DNA of 64,000 nucleotides from Nymphaea colorata (Eukaryota > Streptophyta > Magnoliopsida > Nymphaeales > Nymphaeaceae). The stretch is from contig NC_045139.1 in assembly GCF_008831285.2 (NCBI RefSeq), positions 34,941,706 through 35,005,705 on the forward strand, read 5' to 3'. Of this stretch, positions 13,314-24,048 are shown piece after piece. The first letter of the stretch is position 1. Every line of letters starts with the position of its first letter. A program made the position numbers and the translations under genes. The notes beneath the pieces were generated by a model. The model was not told the DNA's origin. It saw nothing but the letters and a program-made list of their open reading frames with translations, and ran no database searches.

Positions 13314-15028
13314 TAAAGAGATAGAGAGAGAGTCCACACATAGAAAAACTCTATAATAATTGGTAACAAGAGAAACAGTGCAGAACAAATTTTTACGGGA
13401 GAAGCAAACCTCCAAAAGCAATACTAACGGGATCATTGTGGCCTCCTCCAAACATCTCAAGAGCGCTTGCAAAAGCAATGTCCCCATCATATCCTTCACC
13501 AAGTCCTTCACTGATGTCAACACCAGAAACTAATCAACCATAAAGCATGCATACTTATACATACCCTTGACAGTGGACCAAGAGGGATCTAATGGTGTTA
13601 TGCTAATAAAGGAGAAAAGGACATACATTGCTTGCATTTACTAGGATGCAACATTCAGTCCTCCACCTTCTCCCTTACTAAATATGATAATACATATGAA
13701 AGCATGACAATCGTCATACAAGCAATGCATCCATGGTTTGTTTTTTATACACAAAGACACGCATGTGTAGAAGTATCTACATGCATATATATAACATAAG
13801 TATTTATATAAAAACAAAACAAACAATTTGAACATACAAATCACACAGGTCCTGTACAATTTGAGCACGACAAACCACCAATAAAGTTTTAAGTAGAGAA
13901 ACAAGAGTACACATACGTGTATTTGCGACATCCTTTGTAGAACTTCAGACTTCTTTCTCTCAATGCTTCCGCACTTTCTTCCATCAACTGAATCTGATCA
14001 AATTAGTTAAGGCATTAGATACAGAATCACATATACATGTTCAAGTTAGGAGGAACAGAGTGACCAAAGTCAGTGACACGATTAAAATTTGTATATTTCT
14101 GTCAGACTTCAAATCAAGATCGAAATGCGAGGTAACTATGAAAGCAATCACAACATACCGTTAAGACATAACAACGTGCAGTACTGGTAATAAACGCATG
14201 CAAAAAGCAAACGCGCAGGCAGCTAGATAAACCCTTGAGAAAGGCGCCTTAAGGACATCCCCTACCCATCAGACAGGGTCATAACAATAAAAAACTAGAT
14301 TGCGCTTCTTTCCATTTTTGCTTCGCACGAAGATCAGACATGATTTTTTTAAGGATGGCCAGAAAGAGAAAACGCTGATATTGTCATGAAAGTTATTCAC
14401 CCGTGCCTTGTCCTCTGGGGAACTTGACCCCAGATGTTCCCCGACCACCAGGGAGCACACCCGGGGAGCTCGACCTTTATTAGGGAAAAAATATAAAGAA
14501 ACCTATACAGACGAATTTCACAATTAGCGTTAGCCCCTTCACCGGTCAACTTTTGAACATTTATAACACCAGTTCCCACCTTGAATTAAATGAAGGCCTG
14601 TTCAGCACTAACAAGAATTATACAAAACAAATGCACTGAAAAGTTGGAGGACATGACCTATTCCCAGACTTACGAAAGAGGCACTACAAATCATCACAAA
14701 GCAACGCAATAGCAGCTCCCGTGAAACAAAACCACGTAAAAAGACAACCGTGGCAGCAGCTCTCGGGAAACAAAACAACAGACAAACGTTCGACTCGCTC
14801 TTTCTCGGAATTCACAGAGTATCCCATTCGAAGGAAGAAAAACCTCGTCCAACGAAGGAGCAAAGGGCGGAACTCATCGCCCTTTCAAATGAAAACAGAC
14901 GTCCAGAACCACTAAAAATTAAAAAATCAGCGGCAACTCGAACACACGACCACGTCAAACCAGAAAGATCGATCCCTAACCTGATTCCGAAACATCGGAG
15001 AATCGTCGAGCTTCGCGAAATGCGTCAT
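5710..15028 (-). CDS. AGD3/VAN3-type ARF-GAP, 5' half (BAR domain exons 1-10)
   Basis: Ten exons read on the minus strand: 15028-14981, 13987-13917, 13510-13410, 12597-12527, 10622-10560, 9134-9090, 6307-6242, 6151-6104, 5927-5832 and 5751-5710. All have GT-AG borders and keep frame, giving 217 residues. They begin MTHFAKLDDSPMF and pass through segments matching plant AGD1-AGD4, for example EESAEALRERSLKFYKGCRK and KKRFEFLEAVSGTMEAHLRY. This is the N-terminal BAR (membrane-curvature) domain. Known family members continue with PH, ArfGAP zinc-finger and ankyrin domains and act at the trans-Golgi and endosomes; AGD3/VAN3 is needed for vein patterning in Arabidopsis. No exon 11 is recognisable in 5402-5709, and the rest is lost at the gap. 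The family is secure; the exact paralogue is not. Confidence 0.88.
6571..7030 (+). mobile_element. Complete TRIM (mini LTR retrotransposon) in AGD intron 6
   Basis: Two ~191-bp LTRs (6571-6762 and 6840-7030) both start TGTAATGCCCCAAATG. They flank an internal region of only 77 bp. That region starts with TGGTATCAGAGCC at 6764, the primer-binding site complementary to initiator Met-tRNA, and ends with the purine tract AAGGGGGGTGGA just before the second LTR. A 5-bp target duplication ACATC flanks it (6566-6570 and 7031-7035). No coding capacity. It lies antisense to the host gene. The LTRs end in TA rather than the usual CA and differ at several positions, so it is not a very recent insertion. 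Confidence 0.9.
7538..7998. repeat. 231-bp tandem duplication in AGD intron 6
   Basis: Two head-to-tail copies (7538-7768 and 7769-7998) share the same order of words, from GAGAAAAAAAGGTGATGAAG to the CACTGTGGAGG and GGCTGGCGTGGGCG ends, with a few substitutions. The sequence just downstream (near 8010-8027) reads TGATGGCTCCGCTACTGG, resembling the GC-rich ends of plant hAT-like MITEs. Together they may be a MITE with an internal duplication. Confidence 0.8.
8770..9016. repeat. MITE-like repeat, GGGCCC ends with AT-rich core
   Basis: It opens with GGCTGGGCATCGGGCC and closes with GGCCCGGGCC followed by TGACACCCAGTT. This gives imperfect inverted ends around a core that is almost pure A/T. 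The same design recurs at 481-640, 2320-2480, 17220-17365, 46850-47041 and 58244-58574. The end motif resembles non-autonomous hAT-like elements of plants; family assignment is inference. It lies in AGD intron 6, just downstream of exon 6. Confidence 0.5.
12335..12387 (-). mobile_element. TRIM LTR fragment in AGD intron 4
   Basis: Read on the minus strand, this 53-bp piece parallels the last quarter of the TRIM LTR at 6571-7030: GGGTTGGGATCTG, then GGGGTCCGA, then GGTCGGGT. The rest of the element is not recognisable, so it is a truncated solo fragment. Confidence 0.5.
13279..13308. repeat. (AT)n microsatellite in AGD intron 3
   Basis: About 15 uninterrupted AT units about 100 bp downstream of exon 3 in transcript order, next to a short GA run at 13318-13332. 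Shorter AT runs occur at 11791, 13062 and 20897. Confidence 0.9.
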
Positions 15029-16748
15029 GATGATGACCCGATCGTCTCTTCGCCCCGCACCGGATCCTATTCAAAGTCACGCTGCCTCCACGATCCCGAC
15101 TTCCTCCCGCCCTACACCGTCCATCTGCTCGTCTCTCAGGCAACCGTAGATAACCTGCGCCCTCAAAGCGCTAAATTTCCAGAAGATCTCCGGAGAAAAC
15201 AACGTGCGGACCCCCAGAACACGCGCCTCCGTTCCAGAATCTCGTCCAATCGGAGCTCCCCTCGCTCCTCCGGCGATCGAGCAAGCATGAATGGATCATG
15301 AGAAAACGGAGAAAGAGAAACAGAGCTCCAATTCCCGATGGCAAGGAGACCCAGGTCGCCGGAAAAGAAACGGGCAGTCAAAATTTTTGCGATTACCTAG
15401 GCACGCTCTTTTTTGGCCTTTGCCTTTATCTCTCTCCGTCTCGACTAACGAGCCAAGCATCCGAAGCAGAGAGAAAAGGGGGGAAGACTGAAGAGAAAGG
15501 GAGGGAGCGAACGCTCCCGCCTCGATACTTCGTCTGACGGAAGATTATCAGACCGGCCGGCCGGCCGGCCGGCAATCTCCCGCGCTTTTCAGTGGCAGTG
15601 GATCCCGCAAGCGAGTGGGCCCAGGTCCCAAATCCCTTCTCCGGCGAAAGCCACTGAGACCAATCATTCTCTTCCTCTCCCATGGGACCCACAGGTTATA
15701 TGCGCTCATTCTCTTGTCGACGGCACGTGCGGTTGCTTCTACCTGAAGCGAAGCGTACGCTGGCTTTAGTTTCCCGCCACAACCGATCGCCGATCGGTGA
15801 TGCAAACGGATCTGGGCATTTGGATTCCAACCCAAAGGCTAGTATCGAACTTAGGTCCGACTACGGGTTGGAGCTTTGGCTTTCAGCCTTAGTAAAACAA
15901 AATTTTACAAAATTATGTTCAAGTTTTGACTAAATAACGAAAATGCTCCTAAGCTTAAATTCTGGTTTTTCCTTTTTTAGCTGCTTAATATTAACGTAGA
16001 TATCAAGCAGAGCAGGTGATGATTTGTGAGGGGTTTTATGTGATGTGTTTGTAAATGACTAAAATACCCTTATTAGTTAAATGGAAGACCCATCCTTTAT
16101 AAGGATAACAAAAGAATTTAACATTTTTTCTCTACATAAAATTATGAAAATTCCTTTTGGGATAATACGAAACTAGGTCTTAGATATGAAGTGGTCAAAT
16201 AAAAGAGATCAAAACTTGATTCTACTTTTGTTCTTTTAAAAGTTTTTTCATAAAAATGTTTTCTCAAGCACGTTGGTCAAAGTTTGGTGGTTTTCTTTAT
16301 TTCCATTGTTAGACTTCAAATCAAGGGTGGGCCCCACTTCAAATTTTTTCACTTTACATGTAAATTAAAAAAAAATCACTTGTTATATATAAAAATTTTG
16401 AAAATTTATATTTCAACCGTAGTCAAAATTTAAAAACTTTAATTCGGCTCCCTCGTGAATAATTTTTAGTCTTGCCCTTGCTACAATGGGTAGAACTCTA
16501 TTTCATGAGAGGATTTAGGAATTTGAGACCAAAATATAATTTTTCTAAGCTTTTTATATAGGTTAAACTAATTTTTTTTAAATTTTACATGTTAAATTGT
16601 AAATTTTAAAAACCTGAGGGACCCATAGCCCTTTGTACTTTTGTTTTTACTTCAATTGATAAGTGTACCACTCTTCACCTAAGTTTCAACTCTCCAGTCA
16701 AATTTATTGTCGTATTTTAAAGAACGGAAGGCTACAATAGACAATATA
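14387..16748 (-). repeat. Right arm of inverted duplication: AGD intron 1 start, exon 1, leader, upstream region
   Basis: Reverse complement of 2941-5301. In gene order it holds the upstream region, a G+C-rich stretch with a (GGCC)n run at 15555-15572, a C/T-rich leader, exon 1 and the start of intron 1. Here the sequence continues smoothly into AGD exons 2-10, so this arm is the authentic gene context. I could not fix a TATA box or transcription start. Confidence 0.9.
16330..16500. repeat. MITE-like AT-rich repeat upstream of AGD
   Basis: This block shares word order with the element at 49668-50006: GAATTAAAG, a TTTTCAAC-type run, a TATATA core, an ACATGTAAA word, and a GGGCCCA word near one end. 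It is mirrored at 3210-3365 in the left arm. Probably a diverged relative of that CGGAGC-type MITE; its ends are not clear. Confidence 0.4.
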
Positions 16749-18818
16749 GCCTTATACTTTGAGGGACTACCCATTGAAGATAATATTGAAATATGGTTTT
16801 GAGATTGAACTTGTATTTGTCAACTTCACTTGTAATGCACAATATAATCGCTCCCACATAATTGGCACTTATTATTGCCCATAACACCATGGCCCCCAAT
16901 AATGCCTTAAATGACTTTAGAAGAAGAGCAACAAAGACATACGTTGAGCAGCTTTTCCGTTCCATTCTTTTAAAGCCAAAACCTACTTATCAACCACAAC
17001 AAGTCTTCTCGCTTTAACTTTTTATTGAAAGAGATAAAATAAAGATAAACTGCACAAAAAGGAACAACACCCGCAAACAAAGACAAGAAGGTGCTGCATA
17101 TAAAAAAGCCAAAAGAATCCTCTCACCATTGGCTGCATGTAGGCTGGACACCGGCCTGGCTGCCACCGGGTACTCGCTCGATTCGGACCCAAAAAAAGGA
17201 ACCTGAGTTGAGTTGATAATGAGTTTATTTATTTATTTTTTAATTATATATATTATAATTTTTATTAAAAATAATTTTTAAATTTAATCGGGCTGAGCTC
17301 AGGCCCAGGTTTTGGATGTCGGTGCAGCCCGGGTTATCGAGCCGGGCTGGGCTGGCCCGATGCCCAAACTTATCTGCCAGCCAGCTAACTACTAGGTTTT
17401 ACCTGGGGTTGCCTTAAAAGCAATGGCAGAGCAAAAAAAAAATTAACTGGAGAGGCACTCGTTTATAAATAGTCATATGTTATATGTACTTTTTTTTTTT
17501 TTTGGGTTGGTCGAGCTTTAGATCTAACAAACTTCATGAAGCCTGAGCACTCGGTCAAGCCGCTGCTAGGTACCCGGTTCCCAGCCCGACTTAGGCCCCA
17601 GGCTCCGGTGGCAGAAAAACGATTTTGGGCATGGAAGAAACGTGGATTGCTCCACTTTTACCAAAAGCCTGGTTTAAGAAAGTTTTCTACCAAGCCTTCA
17701 ATAAGAAAATATACCATGAATACTAGACATCCGATAAAATCGGAGGGCGCACTACTTACACATCCACCTCATACTGAACCAGAGTCTAAGCTTTGCTATT
17801 TTCTGTTTCTTGCAGAGCTCCAAAACTGAATCAAACAAAGGTATGAAGGAAGTGCCCGATCCCTGTGAAAGCTGAGACAGGAAAGAACAGAGAAGTAAGG
17901 CAAAAGACCAACATGTGTGGGACATTGACAGAGAATTGCAGCCAACAAATTGCTGGTAAAAGAAGACATAAAGCAAAAAGGTTGAGAGTATTGCATGCCT
18001 TCACAGCGCCTCTTTCATGTGCTTGAGCAGTGTCCAATAAGGCATGATACCAACGCCTCTCCTCCCAGGGGGAGAGTTGATCAGCAAGTCACGTTCTTCA
18101 CTTGTAAAGCTTTTCTTTTTACTTGGAAATATCCCTTCTCCTCCCAACCTTGAAAGCTCTCTTTGTGGGTAAATAAGGATTGTGGAAAAAAAAAAATTAA
18201 AATGTCATCTTAATTTAGTCAAAGTTATTTTTTGAATTTTTTATAAAGTAGATGACATTTTAATTTTTTTTTTTCCACAATCCTTATTTACTCACAAAGA
18301 GAGCTTTCAAGGTTGGGAGGAGAAGGGATATTTTCAAGTAAAACGAAAAGCTTTACAAGTGAAGAATGTGACTTGCTGATCAACTCTCTCCATGGGAGGA
18401 GAGGCGTTGGTATCATGCCTTATTGGACACTGCTCGAAGGCATGCAATCTTTTTGCTTTCTGTCTTCTTTTACCAGCAATTTGTTGGTTGCAATTCTCTG
18501 TCAATGTCCCACACATGTTGGTCTTTTGCCTTACTTCTATGTTCTTTCCTGTCTCAGCTTTCATGGGGATCGGGCACTTCCTTCATACCTTTGTTTGATT
18601 CAGTTTTGGAGCTCTGCAAGAAACAGAAAATAGCAAAGCTTAGACTCTGGTTCAGTATGAGGTGGATGTGTAAGTAGTGCGCCCTCCGATTTTATCGGAT
18701 GTCTAGTATTCATGGTATATTTTCTTATTGAAGGCTTGGTAGAAAACTTTCTTAAACCAGGCTTTTGGTAAAAGTGGAGCAATCGACGTTTCTTCCATGC
18801 CCAAAATCGTTTTTCTGC
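16749..18818. repeat. Foldback element with diverged arms (right copy)
   Basis: Positions 17611-18210 and 18250-18818 are reverse complements around a 39-nt loop (18211-18249), flanked on the left by 16749-17610, which is not repeated here. The arms differ by real substitutions and by a ~25-bp deletion in the right arm near 18436, unlike the almost identical halves of the left palindrome. The right arm stops abruptly at 18818, where unrelated sequence starts. A transcript across it would fold into a hairpin of over 500 bp. Both arms contain short matching ORFs, but I recognise no protein in them. Confidence 0.85.
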
Positions 18819-19502
18819 TAACTTTCTTTGTCTCTTTTTCCTCCCTTTTCATCTCTTCCTCTCTTTGCCTAAGCCCCATTCGTCTCCTCACCGTCACCGT
18901 CACCGTCACCGTCGGCTTACCCGCACCTCCACCTCCTCCTCCCCCTCCCACCAAGAACGCTGCAGAAACCCTCAGATGGACGACGACGACGACCACCTAT
19001 CCTCCTCCTCCCCCTCCCTGGGTCCCCGGCTTCAGCCTCTCTTCCGCTATCTCCTTCTTCTGCCGCACAGGAGACGAAGAGATGCGAGGCTTTTTAGGTT
19101 CAGAGGAGGAAGAAAGAGAGGGAAACACTCAGCTGACTCTAGGGCTGGCCAATCGGGCCGGGCCGGGGCATAACAAACTTTCGATTGCTGAGTATTTGCT
19201 ACCCTTCTTTCGATTCTTTGTATTGATTTGTCATTTGTCTTACTGAAATGTGGAGGCGTATAGGGTTATGATATTCGACCATGATTCAGAATTTTACGTT
19301 CAATAAGCTAGCAACTTAAGATACTCCTTCGGATATCGCTCATTTACACATCATCCATATAAAAAGAATCTACCTTCGTGACACAGAATAATTAATTTGT
19401 ATCATTTACCTTCATTCAGATTGGTATCATTTACAAGATTTTTATTAATGGATCTGTATGGATAGAAAAGATTAATTCATTAGAAATCCAAAGGAAAATA
19501 CT
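18819..19502 (+). other. Unassigned stretch with proline/aspartate-rich codons and a GGGCC-type repeat end
   Basis: Up to about 19130 it is C/T-rich with CCGTCA and CCT repeats. An ATG at 18975 opens a run of five Asp codons followed by Ser/Pro/Leu-rich codons and Arg runs, ending shortly after a TAGGGCTGG-type repeat end at 19140-19170. Such codon-repeat stretches are typical of plant leaders or low-complexity N-termini. I could not link it by splicing to the downstream NAC-like exons. The longer frame starting at 18797 begins inside the foldback arm and is not a credible gene. Confidence 0.3.
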
Positions 19503-20722
19503 ATGTTCATGTGGGCGGTTAAAGTGTCACGCACTAAATCAAATCAGATTTGCTTGGGTGACGGAAAGAAATACCGGTCGTATGTATGGAAGCAAATAAC
19601 AAAAAATAAAATTTCACATCTCGCTTTCATACTTATACGGTTAGGTGCCGCTGGCTCTTCTGTATCTCTCACTTGGAAGCTTTTAATCGGGAAACGAGAG
19701 TTCTATGTAAGTTAATCAAATCAGATAGAGTTTGTCGCTAACATTACAAATGCTTTTTTTTTTGGCATTTTTTCTTACAGAAATTTCAGTCGCGAACAAA
19801 GAGTCCACCTTCGTGACAAAGAAAACCGAAACAAGAACGCACAGCAAGGGGACTTGGAGACAATATGGTGAAACTGAAACAGTGACGAAGACGGGTACTA
19901 ACGAAGCATTTGGAACCAAGACAGTGTTTCAATTCTTTCATCCCGGAGGAACTCCGAGTTGCTGGTTTGTTACTGAATATTGTCTTGATAAAGGCTTTCG
20001 AACCAGTCACGAATTTCCAATCAAGCCGGTGAGCACTACAGCACATCCACACTTGCTGCACATGATTTCTAATTTGTTTGGGCGTGTGCACATATTTTCT
20101 CTGTGCATCTATATATTATATATTGGTGCCATTTCCATGAATGCATGTAGCCATAAAGATCATATTTGCATGTTGTGATTCCCATAGTGGAATCCTCAAA
20201 TCTACACATGGCATGATAAATTTCTTGAAAATCAATGTTGAATTCTTCACAGCATATCGTTAGATTGAAACGATGAGAAACTAAAATTTCCTGAAAGAGT
20301 TAACGATCTAGATTGGGGCCAATTAAAATAACTTAGTCATGTTCAAGATTTTGTGAATCTACTGGTAGACGATGGGTATAGAAGGAGGCATTTGATTCTT
20401 TCTTTAATTTTCTCCTGCTGAAACATTACTGTTACTGCTGAAAAGAAAATGCTTGTTATATTCTGTTATTGTGAAGCAAAACCCAAGCACGTAAATTGCT
20501 GATTGGAAACTAGAAGGGATCAAATAATAGAGCAATTGTTGGTTTTTTCTATTTGTTCAAAGTCTGTTGACGTAATATTGTTGCTTGAAATTATACAAGG
20601 AACAGGATTACGTAGTTTGCAAGCTAGAATTTGTGTCCCAGCCGCTGGATGAAGGTTCCTCGTCTTGGCCATTATGGAAGCAAAAGACTGAAGTTCTACG
20701 AGCGAGTCCAAGCAGAAGTTAA
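19503..20722 (+). pseudogene. Divergent NAC-domain-like gene fragment
   Basis: Three likely exon pieces. The first ends near 19706-19710 with residues WKLLIGKREFY, like the W-L to EWYFF part of a NAC domain. The second (19781-20028, acceptor TTACAG, donor GTGAGC) includes GTWRQYGETE and, further on, PSCWFVTEYCL, like NAC subdomains C and D (GYWKATG and TNWVMHEYRL). The third (20600-20722) starts EQDYVVCKLEF, like the subdomain E VVCRIF motif, and stops at 20720. The usual N-terminal LPPGFRFHPTDEEL block is not visible, the first junction is uncertain, and the C-terminal region is very short. NAC proteins are plant transcription factors; this looks like a degenerate or atypical one. Assignment is by motif order only. 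Confidence 0.42.
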
Positions 20723-23640
20723 AGAAGCAAGTTCTATGACCGAGTGAAAGCAGAAGAACGGGTACTAGCTAGATATAGAATAGCGGTTCCAGCATTATGT
20801 AATAGGGAAAATTTAGTTCTGATATAATAATTGTACTCAATCTAAATAGTGGAACTCTTCTTGTGATAAAACTCGCTTCTGATAATTCTTTTGTATATAT
20901 ATATATATATATATTAAAAGGTATTCTGCAAAACTGGCTTCAAAAGAAGTCTGGCATTTGTTGCTACTGCGCTGAAGCTTCATTAGATGAAAATAATATT
21001 TGTCGAAGAAAGACAATTAAAGAAAAGGGAAACTATATGTTCGGTTCCTTCTGCATGAATAAGAGCAAAATAAAAAATAAATAAGAAAAAAAGTAAAACA
21101 CCGGTGGAGATGAAGGACCAACTTTTTTAGGTGCATGTAAAGATTGTGGTCAGTGTGACCCAATCGGTTTGCACAATGGAGAACCTAAACCTAAGGCGGT
21201 TGAACATGTCAATACCAACGAATGTGCCGCGAAAATTTTTATAGCTTTCACCTATATTATTTTCACCGACTACCTCCACAGGTACCGACGTCACTTCTTA
21301 ATATTATTTTCACCTATATCACGTTGCACAATAGTCGTTAACACAAATATGCGACCTGCATTTCCTTCCATGACCCAAGCTCATCTGATTTCATTTAGAG
21401 CGTCACAGCTTAATGCATGCCCCACATAGAACCTGAATTACTTAATCTTTTCTCTCCATACATATCCATTAATAAAAATCTTATAGAGTGTTAACCCTAT
21501 GTCAGCAAGGATCCTACAAGTTCTTCTTCATCCTCTGCACGCCCTCTCTCTCTCTCTCTTTCTAAATTCTCACCCTCAAAAGTAAGTCTCTCTCTAGGAC
21601 ACTGCCCTGTTTCTCTCTCCTTTCTTTCTCTCTCTCTCTCTAGAATGGTCGTCGTGTTTCTCTCTCTAGGAGCCTTCTGGAGTGCAATCACTCTCTACGT
21701 TTATAATTAATTTTTCAAAGAGTATTATTGAATACTTGATCTTCGCCACCATTAACATCTTAAGTCCACACCGTAGCCATGCTCTCACACCTTCCTTTTC
21801 TATCTATGAGCATTGATCTCACATTGCAACCTCTTATGCACATTTAGCATGTGAAACGCGGACTCTACATACTCTTGTGGATATTAACGAACAAGAGTTC
21901 CGACCACAAGAGTGGTTTCAATTCAATGCTTATTCCGGGTCGGGGCATTTTAGTTGAATTTATCTGTTTCCATATCCAAGTGTAGGGACGTGGCTTAATT
22001 TAGCTGGGAAGCAGATCGGGTAGGAATATTTAAAATCAAAACCATATCCAAATTTTGTTGGAAGTAATCAGATTTGGGCGCCTATACAGAGCCGACATCT
22101 TTGTTGAATTTTGGTAAAGAAATTAAAATGCTATAAACGGTGAGAGGGACGGAGGGCAACTGGACAGAAATTTTCGAAAAATTTGTCACCGGGGAAATAT
22201 ATTTTTTAAAATTTCAAAATATAAAAATTTTATTTTCGAAATTTGAGGAGAGCTATGGCTCCTGCCAGCCGCCCTTTAGCTCCGCTGGCATTACTTGGAT
22301 GTGATCGTTTTAATTGAATACCTTGAATTAAATTTCGAATAATCAACATCTGTATTTGAAACATAGAAATTCCATTTTCAGGCTTACCAGACTACAATAC
22401 TTGGAAAAAACGGGAGAACCTGATACAACCAATTTGCTTGTTAGAACATGTCATCTGTGATGGTTGAATGCTCAACTTATTTCCATTACTAAATTTTTCA
22501 AATAAAAAAGTGAAAAGTGAATATGTTATTTTGAAAGATAGAAAACATGAGTTGGAATTTATTAAAATTTATTTTTTATTATCAAAATAACATTTCTATA
22601 AGTAGGTTAATAAAATTTCACTCTGCTCTTTCATTTGACAGTTTTCATGAAAAATGCCGCTCTTATAAAAAAAAAAGGGATAAAAGACGATATTTTAGAT
22701 GCGCACGACAAATATTTCATCGTAATGTCCAAGAAAAGTGACCATTTAGTAGCCCCGCCCCGACTGTTGCCTCAACCCTCTCGTGGACACATAAAAGGTG
22801 ATCTTTTAAAGTTATGCAGGCCAAAAATTAAAGTATTTCAAACTACAATAACTGACTTTTAGCTTAATTATATTGGGCATCAGGACAGAATTATTAAAAC
22901 CAGCCTCAAACGGTCAAACCCAACTGGCTTTGAAAGTCATTCACACGTACTAGAATTCAGATTTTAGTGGGAATTTTATTAGGTCCATTTTGAGTTTGAG
23001 ATCTCAATAACAAGCGAAAACTAAAACATTATCAATAAACGATTCCAAATAATACTGGATACTAATTAGACAAGATTTTCAAAAGTGATTTCGGATCAGA
23101 CATAGGAGGTGCCTTTAAATCTTTTGTAACTTATCCAATTCAACTAATTAAGAGATTTCTAATTAGTCAGAATTCAAACTTAAATCCAAATCCAAATCCA
23201 AATCTTTCTACGTCACGAGCGCCGCCTGGACGAGCTTGCCATGAATCCTACACCACAAGCAAGCAACCTCACAAATATCGCGCCAGGGAAACCCACAGCC
23301 AGGGAAATAACGCTATAAATTCGAAATATTTTTGCAAATGACCTCAACATTCATCACTAGAAATTGTTGCAAACATAAACGATTCTCTTAAATTGACAAT
23401 ATATTGCTGCATTCAGGTTATTATCAAACGGCCCGTTATATATGTGCATATATACTTATTAAATGGCAAAATTTTCAATGTAACGTTAAAGTTTTCTCAT
23501 TTTAACGATAGAATGATGGAGAATTTGCTTATAAATTGTGGGAACTTATTCCATATTTGGACATCTAAATTAAACTTAATATCGTTATATTTTTGGATAA
23601 GAGTGGGAAAGACACTTGTATGAAGCCTATATGTACGGCC
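20723..23640. other. Intergenic stretch upstream of CLPC
   Basis: A/T-rich non-coding sequence with an (AT)n run at 20897-20914 and a patch near 22250-22310 reading GGAGAGCTATGGCTCC and TTTAGCTCCGCTGG, which looks like the end of a GC-ended MITE. No credible gene, RNA gene or longer repeat was seen on either strand. Confidence 0.6.
21540..21665. repeat. (CT)n-rich low-complexity tract
   Basis: Several interrupted CTCTCT runs within about 125 bp. The coding frame that spans it on the minus strand is only Arg/Glu repeats and is not a gene. Confidence 0.8.
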
Positions 23641-23848
23641 GATATTTTGGGCGGCAAAGTAACGTACGAACTCGTTAGGTGAGAGCCATCTCGAGCGCAG
23701 CGAGATCGAGCGAAGAACACCAAAGCCGCCAATGGAATCTTAGAATTGCGCCACGTCGGCAGTTTAGGGCTCCGGCAAGCGAGGGGAAGAGGGGCAAATA
23801 TCTATCGGGAGGATATCGATCGACGCCCCGCTATTTCATCCACAATCT

Positions 23849-23859
23849 CCCTCTCTCTC

Positions 23860-23894
<35 letters not shown>

Positions 23895-24003
23895 ACTGTG
23901 TGGTAGAAAAGAGAGGTTGGCCTGGGGGCAGGCGACAACAGATTGCCGTGCACCTCTTCTCTTCTCCTTTCTCATCCTTCCTTCTCTTTCTCCTCCCTCC
24001 TCC

Positions 24004-24048
<45 letters not shown>

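Noticed and set aside
13279-13332. AT and GA repeats as a CRISPR-like or satellite array
   Set aside because: They are plain dinucleotide microsatellites in an intron; no spacer-repeat structure exists anywhere in the window.
18797-19246. 149-codon frame with a hydrophobic start and proline run
   Set aside because: Its start lies inside the foldback arm, whose other copies do not continue it, and the proline/threonine runs come from CCT and CCGTCA simple repeats.
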